From NCBI GenBank assembly GCA_015064665.1, contig SVRU01000089.1, positions 1 through 9,339 of the forward strand: 9,339 nt of DNA, read 5' to 3'. The DNA comes from Oscillospiraceae bacterium (GTDB lineage: Bacteria; Bacillota_A; Clostridia; Oscillospirales; CAG-272). The notes beneath the pieces were generated by a model that did not search any database, had not been told where the DNA came from, and saw only the letters and a program-made list of their open reading frames with translations. Shown in pieces: positions 1-6,826 of the stretch; positions within the stretch are counted from its first letter, which is position 1; every line of letters begins with the position of its first letter. A program made the position numbers and the translations under genes.

Positions 1-115
1 CGCGATTTGGTTCAAAACGTTCTTTCGAGTCAACCTTGCCCGTTGCGACTGCCGCATATGTATGCGGATCAATACCCGGAGTCAATCTCAAAAGAACGTT
101 TTGAACCAAATCGCG
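1..115. repeat. 25-bp perfect inverted repeat at window end (probable fold-back artefact)
   Basis: Positions 1-25 are the exact reverse complement of 91-115, separated by 65 nt. Both arms fall inside lysA. The inner copy (91-115) encodes normal LysA sequence (ARDLVQNVLL), while the outer copy replaces the expected continuation after VDSK. A match ending exactly at base 1 is typical of fold-back chimeras at contig ends, from amplification or assembly. The 65-nt spacer also holds a short natural palindrome at 52-67 (7-bp arms, 2-nt loop) within the codons for PHTYA, which could have promoted the fold-back. Confidence 0.85.
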
Positions 116-571
116 AGCCCCTGCAATGCGCTCTATTGCATAAAGCTCCTCAACGTTATCCGCTACGAAATATCCGACACCGCACTCTATTGCATAGCTG
201 ATATCGGCATCGGTTTTATTGTTCGAATGAAAATAAGACTTCTCAAGAGGAAAACCTGCGCGCCTCGCGGTGTAAATCTCGCCGCAAGAAACGACGTCAA
301 TTCCCATTCCCTCTTCAGCCATTATTTCATAAAGCCTTTTAAATGAGGCGGCTTTAGATGCATACATCACCTTTCCCTTGCCCGAAAAGGCGGTTTTTAC
401 AGCGTCAAGGTAGGTGCGGCATCTTTCTCTTATACGCTCTTCGTCATAAAGGTACAGGGGCGTGCCGTATTTTTCGGCAAGCGCGGTCAGGGGCATTCCT
501 GCAAAGCAGAGCTCGCCCGACTCGGAGCGCGAAATATTTTCACATATAAATTCTTCTTTTGTAAGTAACAT
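1..571 (-). CDS. lysA: Diaminopimelate decarboxylase, N-terminal part (truncated at window edge)
   Basis: PLP-dependent enzyme that decarboxylates meso-diaminopimelate to L-lysine, the last step of lysine synthesis in the cytosol. About 183 genuine codons are present; the family usually has about 420 residues. Visible are the entry segment TPLYLYDEERIRER, the PLP-lysine motif YASKA (Lys73), GIDVVSCGEIYTARRAG (about 90-106), HSNNKTDADISYAI (about 115-128) and LRLTPGIDPHTYAAVATGK followed by VDSK (about 161-183), all in the order of the fold-III barrel. After VDSK the family continues with a Phe-Gly-type segment, but here the frame reads ERFEPNR, encoded by the terminal inverted repeat and therefore probably not real. 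The ATG at 571-569 is preceded by GAGG (580-577) with 5 nt spacing. That site overlaps the ddh stop, the gap is only 7 nt, and translational coupling is likely. It is the last visible gene of the dap operon. Confidence 0.93.
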   Translation of the reverse strand, partial: MLLTKEEFICENISRSESGELCFAGMPLTALAEKYGTPLYLYDEERIRERCRTYLDAVKTAFSGKGKVMYASKAASFKRLYEIMAEEGMGIDVVSCGEIYTARRAGFPLEKSYFHSNNKTDADISYAIECGVGYFVADNVEELYAIERIAGARDLVQNVLLRLTPGIDPHTYAAVATGKVDSKERFEPNR

Positions 572-578
572 AAAAACC

Positions 579-1556
579 TCAAAGCATATGAGCGCGAAGC
601 TCTTCACCGGAATACTCGGACAGGTCGGCGGGAGCTACGTCGAAAACAGTCTTGCAGCCAAAGTCGCCTCTGCAAGAAAGTTTATGCACCGCCCTTGCGT
701 ACGCGACGAGAACACTTGCTGTAAATTCGGGATTTGAATCAAGGCTCAGGCTGAATTCCACCGTATGCCTACTCTCTCCGTTAAAGCCTGTTATACCGTT
801 GCGTATTACAGAACCCCCGTGCGGCATTCCGCTATGTTTTTCACGAAGCTCGTCTTGACTTATAAAGGTTACGGTCGTATCGTAATCGGCAAAGTAGTTC
901 GGCATATTTTTAATTTCATATTCTATTTTTTCAAGATCCGCGCCCTCTTTTGCTACGACGTAGCACTCGCGCAGATGCTTATCTCCCGTAGAAAGCGCGG
1001 GACACTCGCCGCGGCGCACGGCAGATATCGCCTCGGATTTCGGAACCGTATACTGACGCGCGTCAAGCACTCCGTCTATTCTTCTTATCGCATCGGAATG
1101 TCCTTGGCTGATACCCCTGCCCCAGAACGTATAATCGGAGCCTGACGGAAGCGCACTCGCGGCATATACTCTCGCAATTGAGAAAAGCCCCGGATCCCAA
1201 CCTGCAGAAATCAGAGCGGTATGCGAGGATTTTTTTGCGACCTCATCCACTGCGGCAAAATGCTCGGGAATTTTCGCATGAGTGTCAAAGCTATCAACCA
1301 CATTGAAATGCTCGGCAAGGGCAGGTGTCATTTTCGGAAGGTCTGTAGCGCTTCCGCCGCAGAGTATGAGCACGTCGATTTTATCCTTAAAATCAAGAAT
1401 ATCGTCGGCTGAATATACAGGGGTATTAAGCGCTGTTTTTACAGTTTCGGGCGGACGGCGTGTAAAAATCGCGACAAGCTCGGTATCCTTATGATACTTG
1501 GTTGCGCACTCAACTCCGCGCCCTAAATTTCCGTATCCGTAAATTGCTATTTTCAT
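579..1556 (-). CDS. ddh: meso-Diaminopimelate D-dehydrogenase
   Basis: Catalyses NADPH- and ammonium-dependent reductive amination of L-2-amino-6-oxopimelate (open-chain tetrahydrodipicolinate) to meso-diaminopimelate. It bypasses the succinylase, acetylase and aminotransferase routes in one step. The 325 residues match the usual length of about 320-326. The dinucleotide motif GYGNLGR is at 7-13 and the phosphate-binding segment FTRR at 31-34. The family signatures LCGGSATDLP (65-74), SAGWDPGLFSI (117-127), FWGRGISQGHSDAIRRI (144-160), MPHGGSVI (244-251) and HTVEF (264-268) align closely with the Corynebacterium glutamicum enzyme as I recall it. The ATG at 1556-1554 has GGAG (1571-1568) about 11 nt upstream, a rather long spacing. 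It lies 27 nt after dapB and 7 nt before lysA. meso-DAP is also the usual peptidoglycan cross-linking residue, so the gene probably serves both lysine and cell-wall supply. Confidence 0.96.
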   Translation of the reverse strand: MKIAIYGYGNLGRGVECATKYHKDTELVAIFTRRPPETVKTALNTPVYSADDILDFKDKIDVLILCGGSATDLPKMTPALAEHFNVVDSFDTHAKIPEHFAAVDEVAKKSSHTALISAGWDPGLFSIARVYAASALPSGSDYTFWGRGISQGHSDAIRRIDGVLDARQYTVPKSEAISAVRRGECPALSTGDKHLRECYVVAKEGADLEKIEYEIKNMPNYFADYDTTVTFISQDELREKHSGMPHGGSVIRNGITGFNGESRHTVEFSLSLDSNPEFTASVLVAYARAVHKLSCRGDFGCKTVFDVAPADLSEYSGEELRAHML

Positions 1557-1583
1557 AAAACTAAAATCTCCAAAAATTCGGGT

Positions 1584-2369
1584 TTATCTGACGGACATCT
1601 CGGCATCCTTTTTTGCCGTGCCGCCAACGAGGCTCTTCATATCGTAAAGCCCTGCATCGCATCCGACGAGAAAAGCCGCCGCTGCAAGCGCCCCCTCGGC
1701 AAACAACGCTCTGCTGTGCGCCTCATGCTTAAGGGTTATGGTCTGATTCTGCGTTCCTATCAAGACCTCGTGCTCACCGACGATATTTCCCATTCTGATA
1801 GCGTGGATTCCTATCTCGTCGGCGCTTCTTTTGCCCTGGCCGCTTCTGCCAAGATTAGTATAAGCCTCGGGACGCACCTCGCATATAGCGTCGGCTATCA
1901 TAAGAGCCGTGCCGCTCGGAGCGTCTATTTTCCTGTCGTGGTGCTTTTCTATAATTTCAATTTCGGCATCCGGCATTGCCGCCGCCGCGGTTTTGGCAAG
2001 CTCAACGAGAAGAGCCACGCCGAGCGACATATTTGCCGAAAAGAATACGGGTATATTCTTTGACGCTCTGCGAATGCGCTCAACCTCCTCGTGTGTGTGT
2101 CCCGTTGTGGCAACGACGGTGGGAATACCGTTTTTCTCGGCAAAATCAAGAAGCTCCGAAACGCAGGAATGATGTGAAAAATCGACTATACAGTCAACGT
2201 TTCCAAGCGGTATTATTTCACCGAAGCCCTTTACGCTGACGGGAGCCTCGGTGCCGTCTGCATTCGGGTCAACTCCGACCGCAAGAGTCGCACCGCGATA
2301 TCCTGCGCTTGCAAGCTTTGCAACCTCACGGCCCATGTGACCGCAGATTCCGTTAAGTAATATATTCAT
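1584..2369 (-). CDS. dapB: 4-Hydroxy-tetrahydrodipicolinate reductase
   Basis: Reduces the DapA product to tetrahydrodipicolinate with NAD(P)H; second step of the DAP branch. The 261 residues fit the family (about 240-270). The N-terminal Rossmann motif is NGICGHMGRE (6-15). VGVDPN (31-36) ends the second strand, and the acidic D34 there may favour NADH over NADPH (inference). IVDFSHHSC is at 61-69 and ATTGHTHEE at 87-95. The signature EKHHDRKIDAPSGTA (141-155) carries the catalytic His pair and the substrate-binding Lys147. The segment GRSGQGKR (174-181) and the C-terminal GLYDMKSLVG are also typical. The ATG at 2369-2367 has AAGGTG (2380-2375) with 5 nt spacing. This site overlaps the dapA stop codon and the genes are only 9 nt apart, so coupled translation is likely. 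Confidence 0.97.
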   Translation of the reverse strand: MNILLNGICGHMGREVAKLASAGYRGATLAVGVDPNADGTEAPVSVKGFGEIIPLGNVDCIVDFSHHSCVSELLDFAEKNGIPTVVATTGHTHEEVERIRRASKNIPVFFSANMSLGVALLVELAKTAAAAMPDAEIEIIEKHHDRKIDAPSGTALMIADAICEVRPEAYTNLGRSGQGKRSADEIGIHAIRMGNIVGEHEVLIGTQNQTITLKHEAHSRALFAEGALAAAAFLVGCDAGLYDMKSLVGGTAKKDAEMSVR

Positions 2370-2378
2370 AAATTCACC

Positions 2379-3263
2379 TTATATAAGATTCTGCTCCTTC
2401 ATAAGAGAAAGAAGCTTTTCTTCGTTTGCCTTTTCCATCGGCGTGAGAGGAAGACGGAGATAATTTTCGCAATATCCCATAGCCGCAACAGCCGCTTTAA
2501 CGGGAATCGGGTTAACCTCGCAGAAGAGGGCGTTTACAAGAGGAAGCAGGTCAAGCTGGAGCTTCCTTGCGCCTGCAACGTCACCCGACGCAAACATCTT
2601 GCACATATCGCTCGTAGCCTTAGGCATTATGTTTGAGAGAACCGAGATAACGCCTATACCGCCAAGCGACATTATGGGAATTATCTGATCGTCGTTACCC
2701 GAATAAATGTCTATCTTGTCGCCCGCAAGGTGAGCAATTTCGGCAATTTGCGAAATATTGCCCGACGCTTCCTTGATAGCAACGATGTTGGGATGCTCGG
2801 CAAGCTCCGCAACACTGGCAGGAGTAAGATTGCAGCCCGTACGGCTCGGTACGTTATAGAGAATACAGGGTTGGGTCGATATATCCGCAACAGCCTTAAA
2901 GGATTCAATCATTCCGCGCTGAGTTGCTTTGTTGTAGTAGGGAGTAACCAAAAGCATCGCATCTGCGCCAACCTCGCAAGCATACTTGGTAAGGCTGATA
3001 GCGTAAGCCGTGTCGTTTGAGCCTGTTCCGGCGATTACGGGAACTCTGCCCGCAACCTGCTCTACGCAAAAGCGGATAGCCTCCTTATGCTCCTCGTCCG
3101 TAAGAGTTGAGCCCTCGCCGGTCGTTCCGACTGCTACGATAGCGTCGATTCCCTCGGCAATCTGCCACTCGATAAGACGCGCAAACTGCTCGTAATCGAT
3201 TCCGTCCTTGGTAAGCGGAGTAACTATTGCGGTTGCTGCGCCTGTAAATACTGTGTTTTTCAT
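2379..3263 (-). CDS. dapA: 4-Hydroxy-tetrahydrodipicolinate synthase
   Basis: Class I aldolase condensing pyruvate with L-aspartate-4-semialdehyde; the committed step to DAP and lysine. The protein has 294 residues, as expected for a TIM-barrel DapA. Visible are VGTTGEGSTL with Thr47/Thr48, VTPYYN with Tyr110, ILYNVPSRTG with Tyr136 and Arg141, and AIKEASGN with the Schiff-base Lys164, plus NPIPVKAAV near the C terminus. The numbering is E. coli +3 throughout. At the E. coli lysine-inhibition site, His53 is Asp56 here and Glu84 is Tyr87, while His59, Asn83 and Tyr109 match, so inhibition by lysine may be weak (inference). The ATG at 3263-3261 was chosen because the protein begins there like the family and GAGGT (3275-3271) sits 7 nt upstream. 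The frame stays open to 3470, but that part is riboswitch, not protein. Confidence 0.97.
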   Translation of the reverse strand: MKNTVFTGAATAIVTPLTKDGIDYEQFARLIEWQIAEGIDAIVAVGTTGEGSTLTDEEHKEAIRFCVEQVAGRVPVIAGTGSNDTAYAISLTKYACEVGADAMLLVTPYYNKATQRGMIESFKAVADISTQPCILYNVPSRTGCNLTPASVAELAEHPNIVAIKEASGNISQIAEIAHLAGDKIDIYSGNDDQIIPIMSLGGIGVISVLSNIMPKATSDMCKMFASGDVAGARKLQLDLLPLVNALFCEVNPIPVKAAVAAMGYCENYLRLPLTPMEKANEEKLLSLMKEQNLI

Positions 3264-3287
3264 AATGTATACCTCACAAAATTTTAT

Positions 3288-3327
3288 TACAAAAACAAAA
3301 AGAGACAGCCGAACGAAAAGCCATCTC
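3288..3327 (-). terminator. Riboswitch-controlled intrinsic terminator upstream of dapA
   Basis: On the minus strand, GAGATGGC (3327-3320) pairs with GGCTGTCTC-type sequence ending at 3302. The stem has about 8-9 bp with two or three G-U pairs and a loop of about 8 nt, followed by a U-rich run (TTTTTGTTTTT) down to about 3290. It ends about 25 nt before the dapA start codon, so termination would prevent expression of the whole operon. This is the expression platform expected for a lysine riboswitch that switches off transcription when lysine binds. Confidence 0.82.
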
Positions 3328-3358
3328 ACGCAAGCATACACAATGTTCTTGTTTTGAT

Positions 3359-3540
3359 GATAGCCCTCCGCATACGAAGAACGAAAATTCTCCGCATAAT
3401 ACGACAACAGGACGGATATTCTCCGTACTGCCAGCCAAGTACTCGCCACAGCACCCACTTCGGCACCCACGCCTTTCCCGTACGGCCTTGGCAGCCATGC
3501 AAGGTACGGTAATCATCATGAAAGTGCTCCTCTATCTTTT
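3359..3540 (-). ncRNA. Lysine riboswitch (L box) aptamer
   Basis: The minus-strand leader carries the conserved L-box elements in order: GATAGAGGAGC at its 5' side (3536-3526), then GGGAAAGG, GCCGAAG and GGCTGGCAGT around the middle, CTGTTGTC, and GGAGGGCTATC at its 3' side (3369-3359). P1 is GATAG pairing with CTATC. P2 is a strong hairpin with CCGTAC/GTACGG and CTTG/CAAG arms. P3 includes AAGT/ACTT and P4 includes ACGGA/TCCGT. A long imperfect P5 runs through the CGTAT and GTATGCG segments. Its place before the lysine operon, ahead of a terminator, gives the function: binding L-lysine stabilises P1 and favours termination. Comparison is with the B. subtilis lysC leader from memory; a covariance-model search was not run. 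Confidence 0.95.
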
Positions 3541-3548
3541 GACATCTT

Positions 3549-3577
3549 ATTTTAACATACTATATTATTTATGTCAA
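3549..3577 (-). promoter_or_regulatory. Sigma-A promoter of the dapA-dapB-ddh-lysA operon
   Basis: The minus strand reads TTGACA (3577-3572), a 17-nt spacer, then TAAAAT (3554-3549). The -35 box is a perfect match, the -10 box is one base off TATAAT, and the spacing is optimal. The predicted start site is near 3542, a few bases before the riboswitch, giving a leader of about 280 nt. The stretch between this promoter and the preceding operon's terminator (3578-3644) is AT-rich and shows nothing else recognisable. Confidence 0.88.
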
Positions 3578-3640
3578 TACCCTATGAAAATAAAATTTCA
3601 AATGTTATTGATTGCAATTTCTTCCTGCAGTTCAACACTG

Positions 3641-3683
3641 CGTTTTAAAAACGCCTGCTTTACCTTTCGGAAATGCAGGCGTT
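3641..3683 (-). terminator. Intrinsic terminator of the citrate-isocitrate operon
   Basis: On the minus strand AACGCCTGC (3683-3675) pairs perfectly with GCAGGCGTT (3658-3650). The loop can continue the stem with a CC-GAAA-GG tetraloop. A short U run follows the stem. It begins 12 nt after the isocitrate dehydrogenase stop and separates that operon from the dapA promoter at 3577. The T run is interrupted by AAAA, so strength is uncertain; on the plus strand there is no U tract. Confidence 0.85.
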
Positions 3684-3695
3684 ATGCGTATTATA

Positions 3696-4865
3696 TTAAA
3701 GATTTTTCAAAGTTTCCATTACGTAGTCGCCGAACTCGGCGCAGGTAGCGCCGCCGGGTCTGCCGGTTACGGTAAGCTTCTTTTCCTCAAAGGAGCAGAT
3801 ATCAAGGGCACGTTCGAGCTTGTCGGCTCTGTCCTGATATCCGATATGGGAAAGCAGCATTACTGCCGCGCGAAGCATTGAACAGGGGTCGGCGTACTGC
3901 GCTCTGCCCTCCTTGACCATTCTCGGCGCTGAGCCGTGAATAGCCTCAAACATTGCGTATTTTTTGCCTATGTTGGCGCATCCCGCCGTGCCGACTCCGC
4001 CCTGAAACTCTGCCGCTTCATCGGAAATAATATCACCGTAGAGATTCGGAAGAAGCAATACCTGAAAATCGCAGCGGCGCTTCTTGTCAACGAGCTTTGC
4101 CGTCATAATATCGGCATACCACTCGTCAGTGGTTATTTCGGGATAATGCTCGGCAACCTTGTGGCAATCCTCAAGGAAATTGCCATCGGTTGTTTTGATT
4201 ACGTTTGCCTTGGTAACGAGAGAAACACGGGTGCGGCCGTTCTTTCTTGCATAGTCGTATGCAAGTCTTGCAATTCTGTCCGAGCCCTGCTTCGTCGTTA
4301 TAGTAAAGTCAACCGCAAGGTCTTCGGTTACGTTAAAGCCAGAAGAGCCGACCGCGTAACCGCCCTCGGTATTCTCGCGGAATATCGTCCAGTTAATTCC
4401 TTCCTCGGGAACTTTCACAGGGCGGATATTGGCAAAAAGGTCAAGAGCCTTACGCATTGCAACGTTTGCCGACTCAATATTCGGCATTCCGTCACCCTTT
4501 TGGGGTGTCGTAGTCGGACCTTTGAGAATAACGTCACACGCCTTAAGCTCTGCCATTACGTCATCTGGAATAGCCTTTCCGACGGCAATTCTGTTTTCAA
4601 TTGTGAGTCCGTCTATCGTTGTAAACTTAACTTTACCTGCTTTAACAAGGTCGTCAAGCATAAATTCAAGCACGCGCCTTGCTTCCTTCGTAATAGTCGG
4701 GCCTATGCCGTCACCGCCGCATACGCCGATTTTTATAGTTTCAAGCTCGGAATAGTCGGTAAAATCGCCCTGCGACTTCATATTTTCGACACGGGTGAGC
4801 TGATCTTCAAGAATTTTTCTGAATTTGGCGCAAGCCTCGTCAAGATTTTTTTCGTAGGAATTCAT
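3696..4865 (-). CDS. icd: Isocitrate dehydrogenase (isocitrate/isopropylmalate dehydrogenase family)
   Basis: Oxidative decarboxylation of isocitrate to 2-oxoglutarate. 389 residues. After a helical N-terminal extension of about 43 residues comes IGVCGGDGIGPTIT, the first beta-strand motif. SANVAMR (132-138) matches the SxNxxxR pattern used for isocitrate rather than isopropylmalate. FRENTEGGY ends at catalytic Tyr170. NVIKTTDG carries the catalytic lysine (Lys224), and NLYGDIISDEAAE holds the metal-binding Asp278 and Asp282. HGSAPRM follows at 310-316. At the E. coli NADP-determining Lys344-Tyr345 pair this protein has Arg315-Met316, matching neither NADP-type Lys-Tyr nor NAD-type Asp-Ile, so cofactor use cannot be read off. 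The ATG at 4865-4863 is chosen over an upstream ATG at 4922, which overlaps the aconitase gene, because GGAGA (4875-4871) sits 5 nt before it. It lies 16 nt after aconitase and is the last gene of its operon. Confidence 0.93.
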   Translation of the reverse strand: MNSYEKNLDEACAKFRKILEDQLTRVENMKSQGDFTDYSELETIKIGVCGGDGIGPTITKEARRVLEFMLDDLVKAGKVKFTTIDGLTIENRIAVGKAIPDDVMAELKACDVILKGPTTTPQKGDGMPNIESANVAMRKALDLFANIRPVKVPEEGINWTIFRENTEGGYAVGSSGFNVTEDLAVDFTITTKQGSDRIARLAYDYARKNGRTRVSLVTKANVIKTTDGNFLEDCHKVAEHYPEITTDEWYADIMTAKLVDKKRRCDFQVLLLPNLYGDIISDEAAEFQGGVGTAGCANIGKKYAMFEAIHGSAPRMVKEGRAQYADPCSMLRAAVMLLSHIGYQDRADKLERALDICSFEEKKLTVTGRPGGATCAEFGDYVMETLKNL

Positions 4866-4881
4866 TTTTATCTCCGTATTT

Positions 4882-6813
4882 TCAGTTGTTTTGTTTTGTG
4901 TAATTAAGCGTTCCGCCCGCAAGAAGAATATCGCGCTGACGAGCCGTGAAATCGAGGCGAAGCTCGACCCGTGCGCCGTTTTTACGGTTTACGAGCACTA
5001 CTCTGTCGCTGTCCTTGACGGCATCGCGGAAGCTTTCAATATAAATATCATCGCCCTCGCCTATCTTATCGTAGTCGCTCTCATTTACAAGCGTCATGGG
5101 AACGATGCCGAAATTTATAAGGTTTGCAATATGGATTCTTGCAAAGCTCTTGGCAATTACTGCCTTGATTCCGAGATAAAGCGGAACGAGTGCCGCGTGT
5201 TCACGCGAAGAACCCTGACCGTAATTCTGACCGCCGAGAATTATACCGCCGCCGAGCTTCTTTGCTCTTTCGGGAAAATCCTTGTCGCATACGGTAAAGC
5301 AGAATTCCGACAGCTTCGGAACGTTGGAGCGGTAAGGAAGCACCTTCGTTCCCGCAGGCATTATATGGTCGGTCGTTATATTGTCACCGACCTTAAGTAT
5401 AAGCTTACAGCCGAGATTTTCATCGGGTGCTTTGCCGCGCGGAATAGGTTTGATATTAGGTCCGCGCTCAACCTCTATAAGATGCGCATCCTCTTCCGAT
5501 GCGGGCATTTCGATAAGGTTATCGTTAACCTTGAAAATTTTCGGAATATTTATCACGGGTGCCGCCCCGAGCGTTGTTGGATCGGTAAACACACCGCTTA
5601 TTGCGGATGCCGCCGCAACCTCGGGAGATACGAGATACACCTCTGCATCGGCGGTGCCGCTCCTTGCAAGGAAATTGCGATTGAAGGTTCTGAGGCTGAC
5701 ACCCGCGGACTTCGGTGAAAATCCCATTCCTATACACGGACCGCAAGCGCACTCAAGTATTCTCGCGCCTGCCGATATCAAATCGGCTAAAGCTCCGCAC
5801 TCGGCAAGCATCGTATAAACCTGCTTTGAGCCGGGCGATATAGAAAGGCTTACGTCCGGGTGAACGGTCTTTCCTTTAAGCATTGCCGCAACTGTAAGCA
5901 TATCAAGCATAGAGGAATTTGTGCAAGAGCCGATGCACACCTGATTTATCTTCATGCCCGAAAGACTTGACACGGGTTTGACGTTATCGGGACTGTGAGG
6001 GCAAGCGGCAAGGGGTACGAGAGACGAGAGGTCTATCGTGTACTCCTCATCGTAAACCGCATCGTCATCCGACGAAAGCGGAATATAATCCGCCTCTCTT
6101 CCCTCGGCTTTAAGGAATTCGCGAGTCAAATCGTCCGAGGGGAATATTGAGCTTGTAGCGCCGAGCTCAGCGCCCATATTAGTTATGGTTGCGCGCTGAG
6201 GAACGGTGAGAGTTTTTATTCCCTCTCCGCCGTACTCAACTATTGCTCCGACACCGCCCTTAACACCGAGAAGCCTTAAAACCTCAAGGATTATATCCTT
6301 TGCTCCAACGTAATCGGGTAGTTTGCCCATAAGATTTATTTTAATCATTTTGGGCACCGTTATATAATAGGTTCCGCCGCCCATCGCAACCGCAACGTCA
6401 AGTCCCCCGGCACCCATACCGAGCATGCCTATGCCGCCCGCGGTAGGCGTGTGGCTGTCCGAGCCGATAAGGGTTTTGCCGGGAATTCCGAATCTCTCAA
6501 GATGAACCTGATGACATATTCCGTTTCCCGGACGGGAGAAGCGGATTCCGTGCTTTTTCGTTACCGTCTGTATATATCTGTGGTCATCGGCGTTTTCAAA
6601 GCCCGCTTGCAGAGTGTTGTGGTCTATGTAGGCCACCGAAAGCTCGGTTTTTACCCTCTCGCAGCCCATTGCCTCAAACTGCAGATACGCCATCGTACCG
6701 GTTGCATCCTGCGTGAGAGTCTGGTCTATTCTCAGTCCTATTTCCGAGCCCTTTACAAGCTCGCCCGAAACAAGATGAGCCTTTATTATTTTTTCAGCAA
6801 TCGTATATCCCAT
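4882..6813 (-). CDS. Aconitate hydratase, Aquifex-type
   Basis: [4Fe-4S] enzyme interconverting citrate and isocitrate through cis-aconitate. At 643 residues it is much shorter than the AcnA/AcnB enzymes (about 850-900) and fits the short Aquifex-type aconitase family. Motifs in order are DQTLTQDATGT (30-40), the substrate segment IGSDSHTPTAGGIGMLGMGA (116-135), CIGSCTNSS (293-301) with cluster ligand Cys297, and CACGPCIGMG with ligands Cys357 and Cys360. The C-terminal swivel domain begins at about 465 and contains GDNITTDHIMPAG (476-488) and NYGQGSSREHAAL (530-542). Both halves are on one chain, unlike two-subunit LeuCD. The ATG at 6813-6811 has AGAGGA (6824-6819) 5 nt upstream and lies 13 nt after the regulator gene. 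Homoaconitase is a theoretical alternative, but the neighbouring citrate synthase argues for aconitase. Confidence 0.93.
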   Translation of the reverse strand: MGYTIAEKIIKAHLVSGELVKGSEIGLRIDQTLTQDATGTMAYLQFEAMGCERVKTELSVAYIDHNTLQAGFENADDHRYIQTVTKKHGIRFSRPGNGICHQVHLERFGIPGKTLIGSDSHTPTAGGIGMLGMGAGGLDVAVAMGGGTYYITVPKMIKINLMGKLPDYVGAKDIILEVLRLLGVKGGVGAIVEYGGEGIKTLTVPQRATITNMGAELGATSSIFPSDDLTREFLKAEGREADYIPLSSDDDAVYDEEYTIDLSSLVPLAACPHSPDNVKPVSSLSGMKINQVCIGSCTNSSMLDMLTVAAMLKGKTVHPDVSLSISPGSKQVYTMLAECGALADLISAGARILECACGPCIGMGFSPKSAGVSLRTFNRNFLARSGTADAEVYLVSPEVAAASAISGVFTDPTTLGAAPVINIPKIFKVNDNLIEMPASEEDAHLIEVERGPNIKPIPRGKAPDENLGCKLILKVGDNITTDHIMPAGTKVLPYRSNVPKLSEFCFTVCDKDFPERAKKLGGGIILGGQNYGQGSSREHAALVPLYLGIKAVIAKSFARIHIANLINFGIVPMTLVNESDYDKIGEGDDIYIESFRDAVKDSDRVVLVNRKNGARVELRLDFTARQRDILLAGGTLNYTKQNN

Positions 6814-6826
6814 TTTATTCCTCTTA

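Noticed and set aside
52..67. Short palindrome (7-bp arms) as a regulatory site
   Set aside because: It falls inside conserved lysA codons and is explained by the protein sequence; it is only of interest as a possible fold-back trigger.
3264..3470. N-terminal extension of dapA by 69 codons
   Set aside because: The extension is encoded by the riboswitch and terminator; the family start with a good ribosome site is at 3263.
3936..4907. 323-codon plus-strand ORF opposite isocitrate dehydrogenase
   Set aside because: Antisense shadow of a clearly conserved gene, with no ribosome site and Cys/Arg-rich random-looking translation.
4866..4922. Upstream start for isocitrate dehydrogenase adding 19 residues
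   Set aside because: It overlaps the aconitase gene and has no good ribosome site, whereas the ATG at 4865 has GGAGA at 5 nt.
4891..5718. 275-codon plus-strand ORF opposite aconitase
   Set aside because: Antisense shadow; the minus strand carries all aconitase motifs and the plus translation resembles no family.
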